From: Desulforamulus profundi
GTDB lineage: Bacteria > Bacillota_B > Desulfotomaculia > Desulfotomaculales > Desulfotomaculaceae
Direction of reading: 5' to 3'
DNA length: 16,957 bases
Assembly (NCBI RefSeq): GCF_002607855.1
Contig: NZ_AWQQ01000114.1
Span: 1-16,957, forward strand
Positions 1-6,668 of this stretch are shown one piece after another. The position numbers were made by a program, and so were the translations under genes. The notes beneath the pieces were generated by a model. The model saw only the letters and a program-made list of their open reading frames with translations, had not been told where the DNA came from and did no database searches. Position 1 is the first letter of the stretch; each line of letters begins with the position of its first letter.

Positions 1-1083
1 GGGCGCCGGTATTGCGCTTGAGGGCCTCTTTGGCACTTCGCCGAGGGCGTCGGGCTGGATTTCCAGGCTTACGCCGTCCAGTTCAAACAGTTTTTCATAC
101 TGTTTGGCCAGGGCGTTCTTGGGTTCGGTCAGGATGCGGATGAGGGCCTCTTCATCCAGGGCATCCAGGGTGACGATGACGGGCAGACGACCGACAAATT
201 CGGGAATCAAACCAAATTTGAGCAGGTCTTCCGGCAGGATGTTGGCCAGGATCTCACCGATTTTTTGTTCTCTTTTGGTTTGAATCTCAGCGCCGAAGCC
301 CAGCTGCTTCTTGCCGGTGCGGTTTTGAATGATCTTTTCGATGCCGTCGAAGGCACCGCCGCAAATGAACAAAATGTTGGTGGTATCCAGCTGGATGAAT
401 TCCTGGTGCGGGTGCTTGCGTCCACCCTGAGGCGGTACGCTGGCAACGGTGCCTTCCAGGATCTTTAGCAGGGCCTGCTGTACGCCTTCGCCGGAAACGT
501 CCCTGGTGATGGAAGGGTTCTCGGACTTACGGGCGATTTTATCAATCTCGTCGATGTAAACAATGCCCTTTTCGGCCTTTTCAACATCGTAATCCGCAGC
601 TTGAATAAGTTTGAGCAAGATATTCTCAACGTCTTCACCGACATATCCTGCCTCGGTTAAAGAGGTGGCATCTGCGATGGCAAACGGCACGTTTAACAAG
701 CGAGCCAGTGTCTGGGCCAGCAAGGTCTTACCACAACCGGTGGGGCCGAGCATAACAATATTGCTCTTGGAGAGTTCCACGTCTTCCACTTTGCCCCCAA
801 GGTTAATCCGCTTGTAGTGGTTGTAGACCGCCACAGCCAGTTGACGCTTGGCATTTTCCTGGCCGATGACGTACTGATCCAGAATAGCCTTTATTTCTTT
901 GGGCTTTGGTAAATCGCCCATATCCAAGCCGAGGTCGTCGCTTAACTCTTCTTCGATGATTTCATTGCATAGTTCAATGCACTCATCGCAGATATAAACG
1001 CCGGGTCCGGCTACAAGCTTTTTAACTTGGTCCTGCATTTTGCCGCAGAAGGAACACTTGAGCTGGCCTTTCTCGTTAAACAT
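1..1083 (-). CDS. clpX: ATP-dependent Clp protease ATP-binding subunit ClpX (3' end off window, frame break)
   Basis: ClpX is the AAA+ unfoldase that recognises tagged proteins and feeds them into the ClpP chamber in the cytoplasm. The start is ATG at 1083 with GAGGTGG just upstream. An N-terminal zinc-binding domain has C10, C13, C32 and C35. Walker A GPTGCGKT is at residues 113-120, the GYVG pore loop at 146-149 and Walker B IVYIDE at 174-179. The ClpP-docking loop reads LGF within QLGFGAEI (near residue 268). About 352 residues read cleanly, then the frame breaks near 32-36: the given frame runs on as VPKRPSSA, while the next frame gives the family motif [10 protein letters not shown]. One missing base (GTGCC for GTGGCC) explains it. 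The family length is about 420 residues, so the last ~60 lie outside the window. It follows clpP by 19 bp, the usual operon order. Confidence 0.96.
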   Translation of the reverse strand, partial: MFNEKGQLKCSFCGKMQDQVKKLVAGPGVYICDECIELCNEIIEEELSDDLGLDMGDLPKPKEIKAILDQYVIGQENAKRQLAVAVYNHYKRINLGGKVEDVELSKSNIVMLGPTGCGKTLLAQTLARLLNVPFAIADATSLTEAGYVGEDVENILLKLIQAADYDVEKAEKGIVYIDEIDKIARKSENPSITRDVSGEGVQQALLKILEGTVASVPPQGGRKHPHQEFIQLDTTNILFICGGAFDGIEKIIQNRTGKKQLGFGAEIQTKREQKIGEILANILPEDLLKFGLIPEFVGRLPVIVTLDALDEEALIRILTEPKNALAKQYEKLFELDGVSLEIQPDALGEVPKRPSSAIPAP

Positions 1084-1102
1084 ATTTCCACCTCTTTTAT
1101 CT

Positions 1103-1690
1103 TTACTTCCGATACGGCATCACCTCATCGATGATCCCGTATTTTTTGGCCTCTTCGGCCGACATGAAGAAATCCCGTTCGGTATCTCTGGTAATCTTAT
1201 CCAAATACTGGCCGGTGTGATGGGCTAACCTTTCGTTTAACAGGTCTTTCATGCGTAAAATTTCTTTGGCATGAATATCGATGTCTGTGGCCTGGCCCTG
1301 CACCCCGCCCAGTGGCTGGTGAATCATGATTCTTGCCATCGGCAGCGCGTAACGTTTGCCCTTTGTTCCGGCAGCTAACAGGAAAGAACCCATGCTGGCG
1401 GCCTGCCCCAGGCAAATGGTGGATACAGGGGGTTTAATGTACTGCATGGTATCATAGATGGCCAGTCCGGCAGTTACAACACCGCCCGGTGAATTAATAT
1501 AAAGGTGGATATCCTTTTCAGGATCCTCCGCTTCCAGGAACAGGAACTGGGCGATGACTAAGTCCGCCACATGGTCGTCAATGGGGCCGCCAATAAAGAT
1601 AATACGGTCCTTTAACATCCTTGAGTAAATGTCATACGCCCGCTCGCCCCGGTTCGTTTGTTCTACAACAATTGGTACTAAACCTGACAA
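1103..1690 (-). CDS. clpP: ATP-dependent Clp protease proteolytic subunit ClpP
   Basis: ClpP is the serine protease that forms the double heptameric barrel and degrades substrates delivered by ClpX or other Clp ATPases. The 195 residues match the usual family length. The catalytic triad is visible as S99 in GQAASMGS, H124 in MIHQPLGG and D173 in the [12 protein letters not shown] segment. The oligomerisation and active-site strand [10 protein letters not shown] is at 61-70. The start codon is TTG (1690-1688), supported by AAGGAGG eight bases upstream; no better ATG lies in frame near it. It lies 77 bp downstream of tig and 19 bp upstream of clpX, so all three are probably cotranscribed. The frame is intact throughout. 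Confidence 0.97.
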   Translation of the reverse strand: MSGLVPIVVEQTNRGERAYDIYSRMLKDRIIFIGGPIDDHVADLVIAQFLFLEAEDPEKDIHLYINSPGGVVTAGLAIYDTMQYIKPPVSTICLGQAASMGSFLLAAGTKGKRYALPMARIMIHQPLGGVQGQATDIDIHAKEILRMKDLLNERLAHHTGQYLDKITRDTERDFFMSAEEAKKYGIIDEVMPYRK

Positions 1691-1767
1691 GTCTATCGCC
1701 TCCTTGATCGTTTAGATCTTTTTAAAATTACGGCTATATTTAGGCTTACTTTCCTAACATATTCCGC

Positions 1768-3074
1768 TTACGCTTCAGTTGTGCCCTCAATTACTTTGGC
1801 ATTTTCTACCAGGAAAGAAATCACTTGACGGCGGGCTATATCTTGAGATATATTCCCCACTTCACCCTGTAATTCCAAGGTTTTGCGTACAATTTCCGCA
1901 TCCTGTTTTACATAGGATGCAATTTTTTGAATCTCTTCGTTAATTTCTTCTTCGGATGCCTGAATGTTTTCAGCCCTGGCAATGGCATCGAGAATTAACT
2001 CGTTCTTGACGGTCTTTTCAGCATCCGGTCTCATACGCTGGCGCATGTCATCGATGCTGGTATTGGTGTACTGAAAATATTGATCCAGATTGATTCCCTG
2101 CTGAGACAAACGATGGCCTACGTTGTTCAGCATTTCTTCAACCTTCTGCTCCACCATGATCTCAGGAACCTCTACGGTCGCATTGGCAACAGCGGCTTCA
2201 ACGACGCCGTTTTGCACTGCGGATTTTGCCCTGGTTTCGGCGGCTTCCTTTAATTTATTCCGAATGTCAGACTTTAATTCTTCCAGGGTGTCAAATTCGC
2301 TGACATCCTTGGCAAGTTCATCATCCAGCGGGGCCAGTTCCTTACGTTTAATTTCTTTCACGGTTACTTTAAAGGTTGCAGGTTTGCCGGCCAGGTTTTC
2401 TGCATGGTATTCCTCGGGGAAGGTTACGTTGACATCTTTTTCTTCGCCTACTTTTACTCCGATGAGCTGGTCTTCAAAGCCGGGAATAAAGGTACCGGAA
2501 CCGATGGTCAGAGAATAATTTTCGGCAGTGCCGCCTTCAAATGCTTCGCCGTCTACATAACCGGCAAAATCAATGATGGTTACATCGTCCTTTTGTACTT
2601 CTCCTTCTTCTACGGTAACCAGTTTGGCATGGCGGTTTTGCAGACGCTCCAGTTCTTTCTGTACATCTTCATCGGAGACTTCTGTGGTAGGACGCTTTAC
2701 TTCCAAACCTTTATATTCGCCAAGGGTCACTTCCGGTTTGACCTCCACGGTGGCTTTAAAATAAGAGGCTTACCCGGTTCACCCTGCACAATGTCAATTT
2801 TAGGCTGGTCGATGGGCTCCGTTTCGGTTTCCTTGATGGCTTGCATGTAGGCTTCGGGGACGATCATTTCGGCGGCTTCCCCAAACAGAGTCTCTTTTCC
2901 TACATAACGTTCAACCATTGCCCTAGGCGCTTTCCCTTTACGGAAACCGGGAATGTTCACCTGCTTAACGACTCTCTGGTAGGCTTTGTTCATTGCCTGT
3001 TCCAGTTTTTCTGTCTCTACCTCAATTTCTAAAAGGACGGTGTTTTTTTCTATCCTTTCTGCTGTGGCCTTCAT
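1768..3074 (-). CDS. tig: Trigger factor, ribosome-associated chaperone (one frame break)
   Basis: Trigger factor binds the ribosome near the exit tunnel and shields nascent chains; it also has peptidyl-prolyl isomerase activity. The start is ATG at 3074, preceded by AAGGAGGAG. The ribosome-binding signature GFRKGKAP is at residues 43-50. An FKBP-like isomerase domain follows (roughly 150-240, with GYVDGEAFEGG and IPGFEDQLIG), then the helical C-terminal chaperone domain ending in EGTTEA. The frame breaks at 2758-2761: the N-terminal part ends GEPGKPLI and then turns into unrelated LKPPWR, while the next frame continues FKATVEVKPEVTLGEY. A run of four A (T on the coding strand) where five are needed explains this exactly. 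The restored length is 435 residues, typical for the family. It is the first gene of the tig-clpP-clpX operon. Confidence 0.95.
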
Positions 3075-3321
3075 TTTACAGTGCTCCTCCTTAAATACAT
3101 GTTTTGTTTGATAAAGCTTTTATTTTACTGAAATACACCCTCCCATAGCCTGCAACCTTAGTCCTTATAGTGTAACCCAATACGGGCATGACACTGTATT
3201 TAGTTCTACGAAGGTTGTCCAACTCCTGCCCGGAGTCAAATCATTTCCAGCCAAAAAGGGCAATTTTTTCCAGCTGCCTCGATAATTAAAATACCAGGCA
3301 GAACCCTGGCCACTGTATATC
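3075..3321 (-). promoter_or_regulatory. Long structured 5' leader of tig
   Basis: From the predicted start near 3321 to the tig ATG there are about 247 transcribed bases with no supported gene. On the minus strand it holds small hairpins: CCAGG/CCTGG just after the start, ACTCC/GGAGT further down, and a nested stem AGTGT...ACACT enclosing GCCC/GGGT. I recognise no known riboswitch or protein-binding leader. It may hold a control element, or the mRNA may start from a weaker promoter closer to tig. Confidence 0.4.
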
Positions 3322-3327
3322 ATTACA

Positions 3328-3356
3328 ATTATACCATAATGTTAACGGTTTGCAAA
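3328..3356 (-). promoter_or_regulatory. Promoter for tig-clpP-clpX (extended -10)
   Basis: On the minus strand a perfect TATAAT (3333 to 3328) is preceded by TGG, giving an extended -10. A weak -35, TTTGCA, sits 17 bases upstream. Transcription would start near 3321. It points away from the promoter of the small cysteine-rich gene, so the two share the intergenic region. Confidence 0.6.
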
Positions 3357-3370
3357 ACATTTGCTCAGAG

Positions 3371-3410
3371 AATGTTCGTTCCATTTGGTTTGACAACAGA
3401 ACATTTGGTT
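3371..3410. repeat. Direct and inverted repeats in the divergent intergenic region (possible operator)
   Basis: CATTTGGTT occurs at 3382-3390 and again at 3402-3410, spaced 20 bp apart and so on the same helix face. AATGTTC (3371-3377) and GAACATT (3399-3405) form an inverted pair. A TTGACA lies between them at 3389-3394. The repeats are seen; their role as an operator is inference. Confidence 0.3.
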
Positions 3411-3442
3411 ATCAAATTTAATCATGTATACATTAAAGATAA

Positions 3443-3472
3443 TTGAAAAAACGCAGAAATTTGTGCTAATAT
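3443..3472 (+). promoter_or_regulatory. Sigma-A type promoter of the 12-cysteine gene
   Basis: TTGAAA (3443-3448) and TATAAT-like TAATAT (3467-3472) are separated by 18 bases. The start would be near 3479, leaving a very short leader that includes GGAGG at 3482-3486 ahead of the ATG at 3496. Confidence 0.65.
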
Positions 3473-3495
3473 AGAAGTAACGGAGGATTAAAACC

Positions 3496-3699
3496 ATGTC
3501 AAATACTTGTTCTGTTTGTAATCATCCAGCAAGCCGGATATTGGAATGCCCCATTTGCGGTGACGACGTATGCCTGTCGTGTTATGAACAATGCAACGTA
3601 TGCGGGCAGTGGGTCTGCCACAGGCACATCATCTGCGTTTATAAAAAGGTTCATCTTTGTACCGATTGTTATGCCAATCAATTGCGAGATACCGACTGA
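3496..3699 (+). CDS. Small cysteine-rich, probably zinc-binding protein (unknown function)
   Basis: This 67-residue protein contains 12 cysteines at 5, 8, 18, 21, 26, 29, 33, 36, 41, 47, 55 and 58, nearly all in CxxC pairs, plus histidines at 10, 42, 44 and 53. The spacing resembles interleaved zinc-finger folds (RING, B-box or LIM-like) that hold two or three zinc ions. There is no signal peptide or membrane segment, so it is probably cytoplasmic. It has its own promoter, a good GGAGG site nine bases before the ATG, and a terminator directly after the stop, so it is a one-gene unit. I do not recognise the family; a regulator, adaptor or redox/metal role are all possible. The clear expression signals and ordered CxxC pattern make a real gene likely. 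Confidence 0.85.
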   Translation: MSNTCSVCNHPASRILECPICGDDVCLSCYEQCNVCGQWVCHRHIICVYKKVHLCTDCYANQLRDTD

Positions 3700-3738
3700 A
3701 GCCGGAGGATTGTTCCCCCGGCTCTTAAATTTATTTTG
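3700..3738 (+). terminator. Terminator of the 12-cysteine gene
   Basis: AGCCGG (3700-3705) pairs with CCGGCT (3718-3723), extended by GGA/TCC after one mismatch, with a short TTGT loop. A T/A-rich stretch with four T follows. The stem begins right after the stop codon. Confidence 0.65.
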
Positions 3739-3771
3739 CCTCCCGGGAGATGATAAGGGTAAATAATTTAA

Positions 3772-3793
3772 GGTTAAGCAGTAATGTTTAACC
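3772..3793. repeat. Inverted repeat GGTTAA/TTAACC upstream of the beta-rich gene
   Basis: A perfect six-base inverted repeat (3772-3777 and 3788-3793) with a 10-base spacer lies about 70 bp ahead of the gene starting at 3863. It is not followed by a T-run, so it looks more like a protein-binding site than a terminator. The role is inference. Confidence 0.3.
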
Positions 3794-3803
3794 ATAGGAG
3801 GGT

Positions 3804-3832
3804 CACCTTTCCATAGGCTCTTACGTATAATG
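3804..3832 (+). promoter_or_regulatory. Candidate promoter of the beta-rich protein gene
   Basis: TATAAT is present at 3826-3831, but no good TTGACA lies 17 bases upstream. An alternative reading is a mother-cell sigma-K type promoter: CACC at 3804-3807, a 16-base spacer, then CGTATAATG, which deviates from CATAnnnTA at two positions. The second reading would fit a spore-surface product, but it is weak. Confidence 0.4.
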
Positions 3833-3862
3833 GAGTAAGATTGTTAAGGGAGGTTAGACCCT

Positions 3863-4429
3863 ATGTCCGACGAATTAAAAGAAACAGAAAATCCGGAGAC
3901 CGCCAGTGAAGAAAACTCCGACGTTATTTCATCTTCATTTTTTAAAAGACGCGGGTTGCTTGTGGAGTTTGAATTTGTAACCCTCCAACCAAGTAACACC
4001 AGCGGTGCAACGTCTATTCCTCTTACTACAACCCCGACTACCATCGCTTCTCTAACGGGTGATGATGCTTTAAACATTTTTGTTGTATGCAGCCGGGTAT
4101 GGTTAACTGCCACGGTTGGCTGGCAGGCCATTACCAATGTAGGAAACAAGGTCGATGTTCTGTTTAAAATCTTTAGAGATGCTCCTGTTACCGGTCCATT
4201 AATTTTCAGCTGCCGTCAAAGCGCCAATGCTGCGGAAGAAAATTTTGAGACCACCACTTTTACCCATGTAGATTTGCCGCTGATTCCCCTTAACCCCTGT
4301 GATGATTTTCATCATCCTGAGAAGGTTAGTTATTTCTTAACAGCCGAACTGCCATTAGCAGGCAGCCAGGCTAACGTTATCGGTCCGATTACTTTTACGG
4401 GAGCACAAATTCTACCAAATTTTAAATAA
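3863..4429 (+). CDS. Beta-rich protein resembling spore-surface (BclA C-terminal/TNF-like) proteins
   Basis: The start is ATG at 3863 with AAGGGAGG upstream; the protein has 188 residues. Residues 1-30 are acidic and probably disordered (many Glu, Ser, Asp). The rest alternates short hydrophobic strands with polar turns, for example LLVEFEFVTL, SRVWLTATVGWQAI and VDVLFKIFRD, and closes with NVIGPITFTGAQI. This resembles the jelly-roll domains found on clostridial and Bacillus exosporium or coat proteins. That assignment comes from remembered sequence style, not a search. There is no signal peptide or transmembrane helix, which would fit assembly from the mother-cell cytoplasm. It stands alone between a terminator and the bidirectional terminator at 4474. 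A phage-structural or general adhesin origin cannot be excluded. Confidence 0.75.
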   Translation: MSDELKETENPETASEENSDVISSSFFKRRGLLVEFEFVTLQPSNTSGATSIPLTTTPTTIASLTGDDALNIFVVCSRVWLTATVGWQAITNVGNKVDVLFKIFRDAPVTGPLIFSCRQSANAAEENFETTTFTHVDLPLIPLNPCDDFHHPEKVSYFLTAELPLAGSQANVIGPITFTGAQILPNFK

Positions 4430-4473
4430 AAACTCTCTGCTACAATGGAGAAGCACCATCCCTTTACAAAAGA

Positions 4474-4510
4474 AAAAAGTCCGAGGAATGATCCTTGGAC
4501 TTTTTCTTTT
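4474..4510. terminator. Bidirectional terminator between the beta-rich gene and the tRNA cluster
   Basis: A 14-bp stem (4474-4487 with 4492-4505, one G-T pair) has an ATGA loop. It starts with AAAAA on the left and ends in TTTTT on the right, so it gives a T-run on both strands. It ends the plus-strand gene 45 bp earlier and the minus-strand tRNA transcript three bases after tRNA-Leu. Confidence 0.9.
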
Positions 4511-4512
4511 GC

Positions 4513-4598
4513 TGGTGCGGATGAAGGGACTTGAACCCCCACGCCTTGCGGGCACCAGATCCTAAGTCTGGCGCGTCTGCCAATTCCGCCACATCCGC
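4513..4598 (-). tRNA. tRNA-Leu (anticodon UAG)
   Basis: The 7-bp acceptor stem GCGGATG/CATCCGC has discriminator A and an encoded CCA (4515-4513). The anticodon loop CTTAGGA gives TAG (complement of 4562-4564). A long variable arm, with GCCCGC before the T arm, is typical of leucine tRNAs. The length is 86 nt with CCA. It is the last tRNA of the cluster, directly before the terminator. Confidence 0.97.
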
Positions 4599-4625
4599 AT
4601 GTATTTTTTGTTTAAACATAGAAAA

Positions 4626-4701
4626 TGGTGACCCATCCGCGACTCGAACGCGGGACACCCTGATTAAAAGTCAGGTGCTCTACCGACTGAGCTAATGGGT
4701 C
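4626..4701 (-). tRNA. tRNA-Lys (anticodon UUU)
   Basis: Acceptor GACCCAT/ATGGGTC, discriminator A and encoded CCA. The anticodon loop CTTTTAA gives TTT (complement of 4666-4668). TTCGAGT is in the T arm. The length is 76 nt with CCA. Confidence 0.97.
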
Positions 4702-4710
4702 ACGTAAAGA

Positions 4711-4785
4711 TGGCTGGGGCGGCTGGATTCGAACCAACGAATGCCGATTCCAAAGACCGGTGCCTTACCGCTTGGCGACGCCCCA
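4711..4785 (-). tRNA. tRNA-Gln (anticodon UUG)
   Basis: Acceptor TGGGGCG/CGCCCCA begins with U, as is usual for tRNA-Gln, with discriminator G and encoded CCA. The anticodon loop CTTTGGA gives TTG (complement of 4751-4753). TTCGAAT is in the T arm. The length is 75 nt with CCA. Confidence 0.97.
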
Positions 4786-4805
4786 GTATATTTATATGAA
4801 TAATA

Positions 4806-4883
<78 letters not shown>

Positions 4884-4910
4884 ACACAACTTTGTCGACT
4901 CGCACAAATT

Positions 4911-4939
4911 ATGTTACCAAAATGTTAAGATGTTGTCAA
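4911..4939 (-). promoter_or_regulatory. Promoter of the tRNA cluster
   Basis: On the minus strand a perfect TTGACA (4939 to 4934) lies 17 bases before TAACAT (4916 to 4911), which is preceded by TGG as an extended -10. The start would be near 4904, about 20 bases ahead of tRNA-His. Confidence 0.75.
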
Positions 4940-5085
4940 GCTTATTTCAACAAGGTATTCTTTGTCATTTGATGCTGCTTTTTCCTGACACTTTAGCCAC
5001 ACTGCCGTGAACAATTATTGATTATATACAGGTTGATATTCATTGTCAACGGGTAAGATGAAAAAATAACCCTTAAGGATTTTCC
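4940..5085. other. Intergenic stretch with no recognised feature
   Basis: This AT-rich stretch lies between the tRNA promoter and the palindromic repeats. A short CCTTAAGG palindrome is present near 5072, followed on the minus strand by TTATTTTTTC. It could be a weak end signal for the cbi operon. Nothing else is supported. Confidence 0.4.
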
Positions 5086-5128
5086 AATTCAAGTGAATTC
5101 AAGTGGGGACGGTTCTTGACTTGAATTC
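5086..5128 (+). repeat. Palindromic repeat with GGGGACGGTTC core, uninterrupted copy
   Basis: GAATTCAAGT (5095-5104) and ACTTGAATTC (5119-5128) form a perfect 10-bp stem around a 14-base loop that contains GGGGACGGTTC (5105-5115). A further direct AATTCAAGT lies at 5086-5094. The core resembles dispersed palindromic elements I recall from Firmicutes genomes, possibly moved by RAYT-type (IS200-like) transposases; no transposase is present here. It is the intact counterpart of the split copy at 5137-5150 and 5832-5853. Confidence 0.8.
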
Positions 5129-5136
5129 ATCGTTTT

Positions 5137-5150
5137 CAAATTCAAGTCAA
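5137..5150 (-). repeat. 3' half of the intron-split palindromic repeat
   Basis: Read on the minus strand this is TTGACTTGAATTTG, nearly identical to the second arm of the intact copy at 5115-5128. It directly follows the inferred 3' end of the intron (...CTACTCGAC). Confidence 0.75.
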
Positions 5151-5831
5151 GTCGAGTAGATGTGGGCCTCTCGGGTTTTAGGAGACGCTTTGTTTTCCGT
5201 TGACTGCGCCGGTTCAGCCATTTAAAGATAAATTTTATTACTTTATCTCTAAAGTTCTGTACAGAGCGCAGGTTATCAGTGATGGCCTAGTATTGATAGT
5301 ATCCTTTCAATTTGCGACATAACTGATCCATTAATACCTTGACCGGCAGGTGCCGATTGTCCCGTAACCATTCTTTCACCCGAAGTAGACTGGCTTTGAA
5401 TTTCTTGCGGCTGGTCTTCCTTTTGACCCGATATTTGCCCTTCTGGTTTTTACTACAGTAGTGGGTGAAACCAAGGAAATCAAATGTCTCTGGTTTGCCC
5501 TTATTATTGTTTTGGCAGGTTTGTTCTGCAAATCTGCCAAAGTTGATAATCCTGGTTTTCTCTTCTGAGATTTGAGGGTTGAATCGAGCCCAACAGACTC
5601 GCCATAGCGTTTGTTGTGATATTGCCTTCTGCCTGGCTCACAGCATCGGCCTTCCCGTTCTAGGATTTCGGAGCTCAATCCCTTCAGCTTTCGCTTTCGG
5701 CCTGCTACCTAGCTGTCTACGCTTAAATACAGGGGTTACCCCTGTGTTCCAAGACTCGCTTTGAGTGGTTGGCTAAACCTTTCTCAGTGGGATTCCCACC
5801 CATTATACGATGCGCCCTTTTCTCGGCGCAC
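5151..5831 (-). mobile_element. Group II intron relic (681 bp, internally deleted)
   Basis: The 5' end GTGCGCC (5831-5825) fits the group II GUGYG start, and the 3' end CTACTCGAC (5159-5151) fits the domain VI end with terminal AY. Both boundaries fall where the GGGGACGGTTC repeat is split; the unsplit repeat next to it serves as the empty-site reference. About 330 bases at the 5' end look like domain I RNA. Sequence then jumps to the C-terminal part of the intron reverse transcriptase. Domain V, the catalytic hairpin normally between that gene and domain VI, is not visible. At 0.68 kb against the usual 1.9-2.5 kb it cannot encode splicing or mobility functions and is probably unable to self-splice. 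Confidence 0.8.
5163..5499 (-). pseudogene. ltrA: Group II intron reverse transcriptase/maturase, C-terminal fragment
   Basis: The minus-strand frame from about 5499 reads KPETFDFLGFTHYCSKN, then a basic segment YRVKRKTSRKKF and KWLNRRSQRK, all characteristic of the X/maturase region of LtrA-type intron proteins. An in-frame TAG at 5289-5287 replaces a residue in KGYYQY*AITDN. The reverse transcriptase domain itself (about the first 300 residues, with the YADD box) is absent, and the C-terminal endonuclease part is cut short. It is a non-functional remnant inside the intron relic. Confidence 0.85.
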
Positions 5832-6668
5832 GAACCGTCCCCGACTTGAATTCGTCACTAATTGTTTAATAATGTTTTGTGCTTCTTCTACTGTGACCGG
5901 TGTTTTTGGTTTGCACAGGTCGGGAAAAGGGGCAAAGATTTCGGTAACCGCAGGCAGTTCCAGTTCTGCTTCCTGTACAATGGTTTTATCCGTCAGTAAG
6001 GCCGGGGTACCCTGGGCCAGCACCCTGCCTTCGGAGAGGATGATGATCTTGTGGGCCCAGCGGGCGGCTATATCCACATTGTGGGTAGCGGCAACGATGG
6101 TCTTGCCCTGCCGGTTCAGCTGGTCTAAAAGCTCAAACAAGGCCCGTTTTCCCGCCGGGTCTAAAAAAGCTACCGGTTCATCCAGGACAATAATGTCCGG
6201 GTTCATGGCCAGCACCCCGGCAATGGCAACCCGCTTTTTCTGGCCGTAACTCAAATGGTAAGGCACTTTGCGGCTGTACTGCTCCATTTTTACAAAACGC
6301 AAAGCTTGGCGCACCCTGGCCTCCAACTCCTCTCCCCGCAGGCCCTGGTTAACGGGGCCAAAGGCCACGTCCTCCCAGACGGTGCCGGAGAAAATTTGGT
6401 CGTCTGGGTCCTGAAACACCAGGCCCACTTTACTTCTCAGCCATTGTTCATTGGAGGGACTGACGGTTTCCTCCAGGACCTTCACCGTCCCCTGCTGGAC
6501 CACATGAATGCCGTTTAAATGCAGCAGCAGGGTGGATTTGCCCGAACCGTTGGGTCCCAGAATGGCCACTTTGGTGCCGCGCTCTATGGTGAGGGAACAC
6601 TTGTCCAAAGCCCTGGTGCCGTCTTTATAAAGGAAAGAAAGTTCCGTCACTTCAATAACAGGCTCCAT
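5784..6668 (-). CDS. cbiO: Cobalt ECF transporter ATPase CbiO with a repeat/intron-derived tail
   Basis: CbiO is the ATP-hydrolysing subunit of the CbiMNQO cobalt uptake system, acting as a dimer under CbiQ in the membrane. The start is ATG at 6668 with GGGAGGG upstream. Walker A GPNGSGKS is at 38-45, Q-loop VFQDPDDQ near 84-91, signature LSYGQ at 139-143, Walker B IIVLDE at 159-164 and switch His at 196. The native sequence appears to stop near residue 272. Residues 273-279 (NSSRGRF) are encoded by the palindromic repeat. The last 15 (VRREKGASYNGWESH) and the stop codon are encoded by the start of the group II intron relic. All catalytic motifs lie upstream, so it may still work. The start overlaps the end of cbiQ by about 22 bp, suggesting translational coupling. 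Confidence 0.95.
   Translation of the reverse strand: MEPVIEVTELSFLYKDGTRALDKCSLTIERGTKVAILGPNGSGKSTLLLHLNGIHVVQQGTVKVLEETVSPSNEQWLRSKVGLVFQDPDDQIFSGTVWEDVAFGPVNQGLRGEELEARVRQALRFVKMEQYSRKVPYHLSYGQKKRVAIAGVLAMNPDIIVLDEPVAFLDPAGKRALFELLDQLNRQGKTIVAATHNVDIAARWAHKIIILSEGRVLAQGTPALLTDKTIVQEAELELPAVTEIFAPFPDLCKPKTPVTVEEAQNIIKQLVTNSSRGRFVRREKGASYNGWESH
5832..5853 (-). repeat. 5' half of the intron-split palindromic repeat
   Basis: Read on the minus strand it is GAATTCAAGT, an extra C, then GGGGACGGTTC, matching 5095-5115 of the intact copy apart from that one C. It ends exactly at the intron 5' boundary GTGCGCC and lies inside the cbiO reading frame. Confidence 0.8.

Noticed and set aside
2758..2761. 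Programmed ribosomal frameshifting in tig, cbiM, azlC or the others.
   Set aside because: No shared slippery heptamer, stimulatory structure or family precedent was seen. Eight independent single-base losses fit sequence error better.
3091..3189. A 32-codon leader frame ahead of tig, starting ATG at 3189 and stopping just before the tig ribosome site.
   Set aside because: There is no ribosome-binding site before its ATG and no recognisable attenuation pattern such as repeated codons or a following terminator.
3399..3410. LexA-like box (GAAC...GGTT) in the tig intergenic region.
   Set aside because: The second half reads GGTT, not GTTC, so it misses the GAACnnnnGTTC pattern. The neighbouring genes are not typical SOS targets.
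5086..5156. A CRISPR array suggested by repeated AATTCAAGT units.
   Set aside because: The units are 9-10 bp, irregularly spaced and in both orientations, without unique spacers of constant length or cas genes.
5376..5678. A 100-codon minus-strand frame inside the intron relic as a real gene.
   Set aside because: It reads intron domain I RNA and then the maturase coding sequence in the wrong frame; the conserved maturase residues are in another frame.
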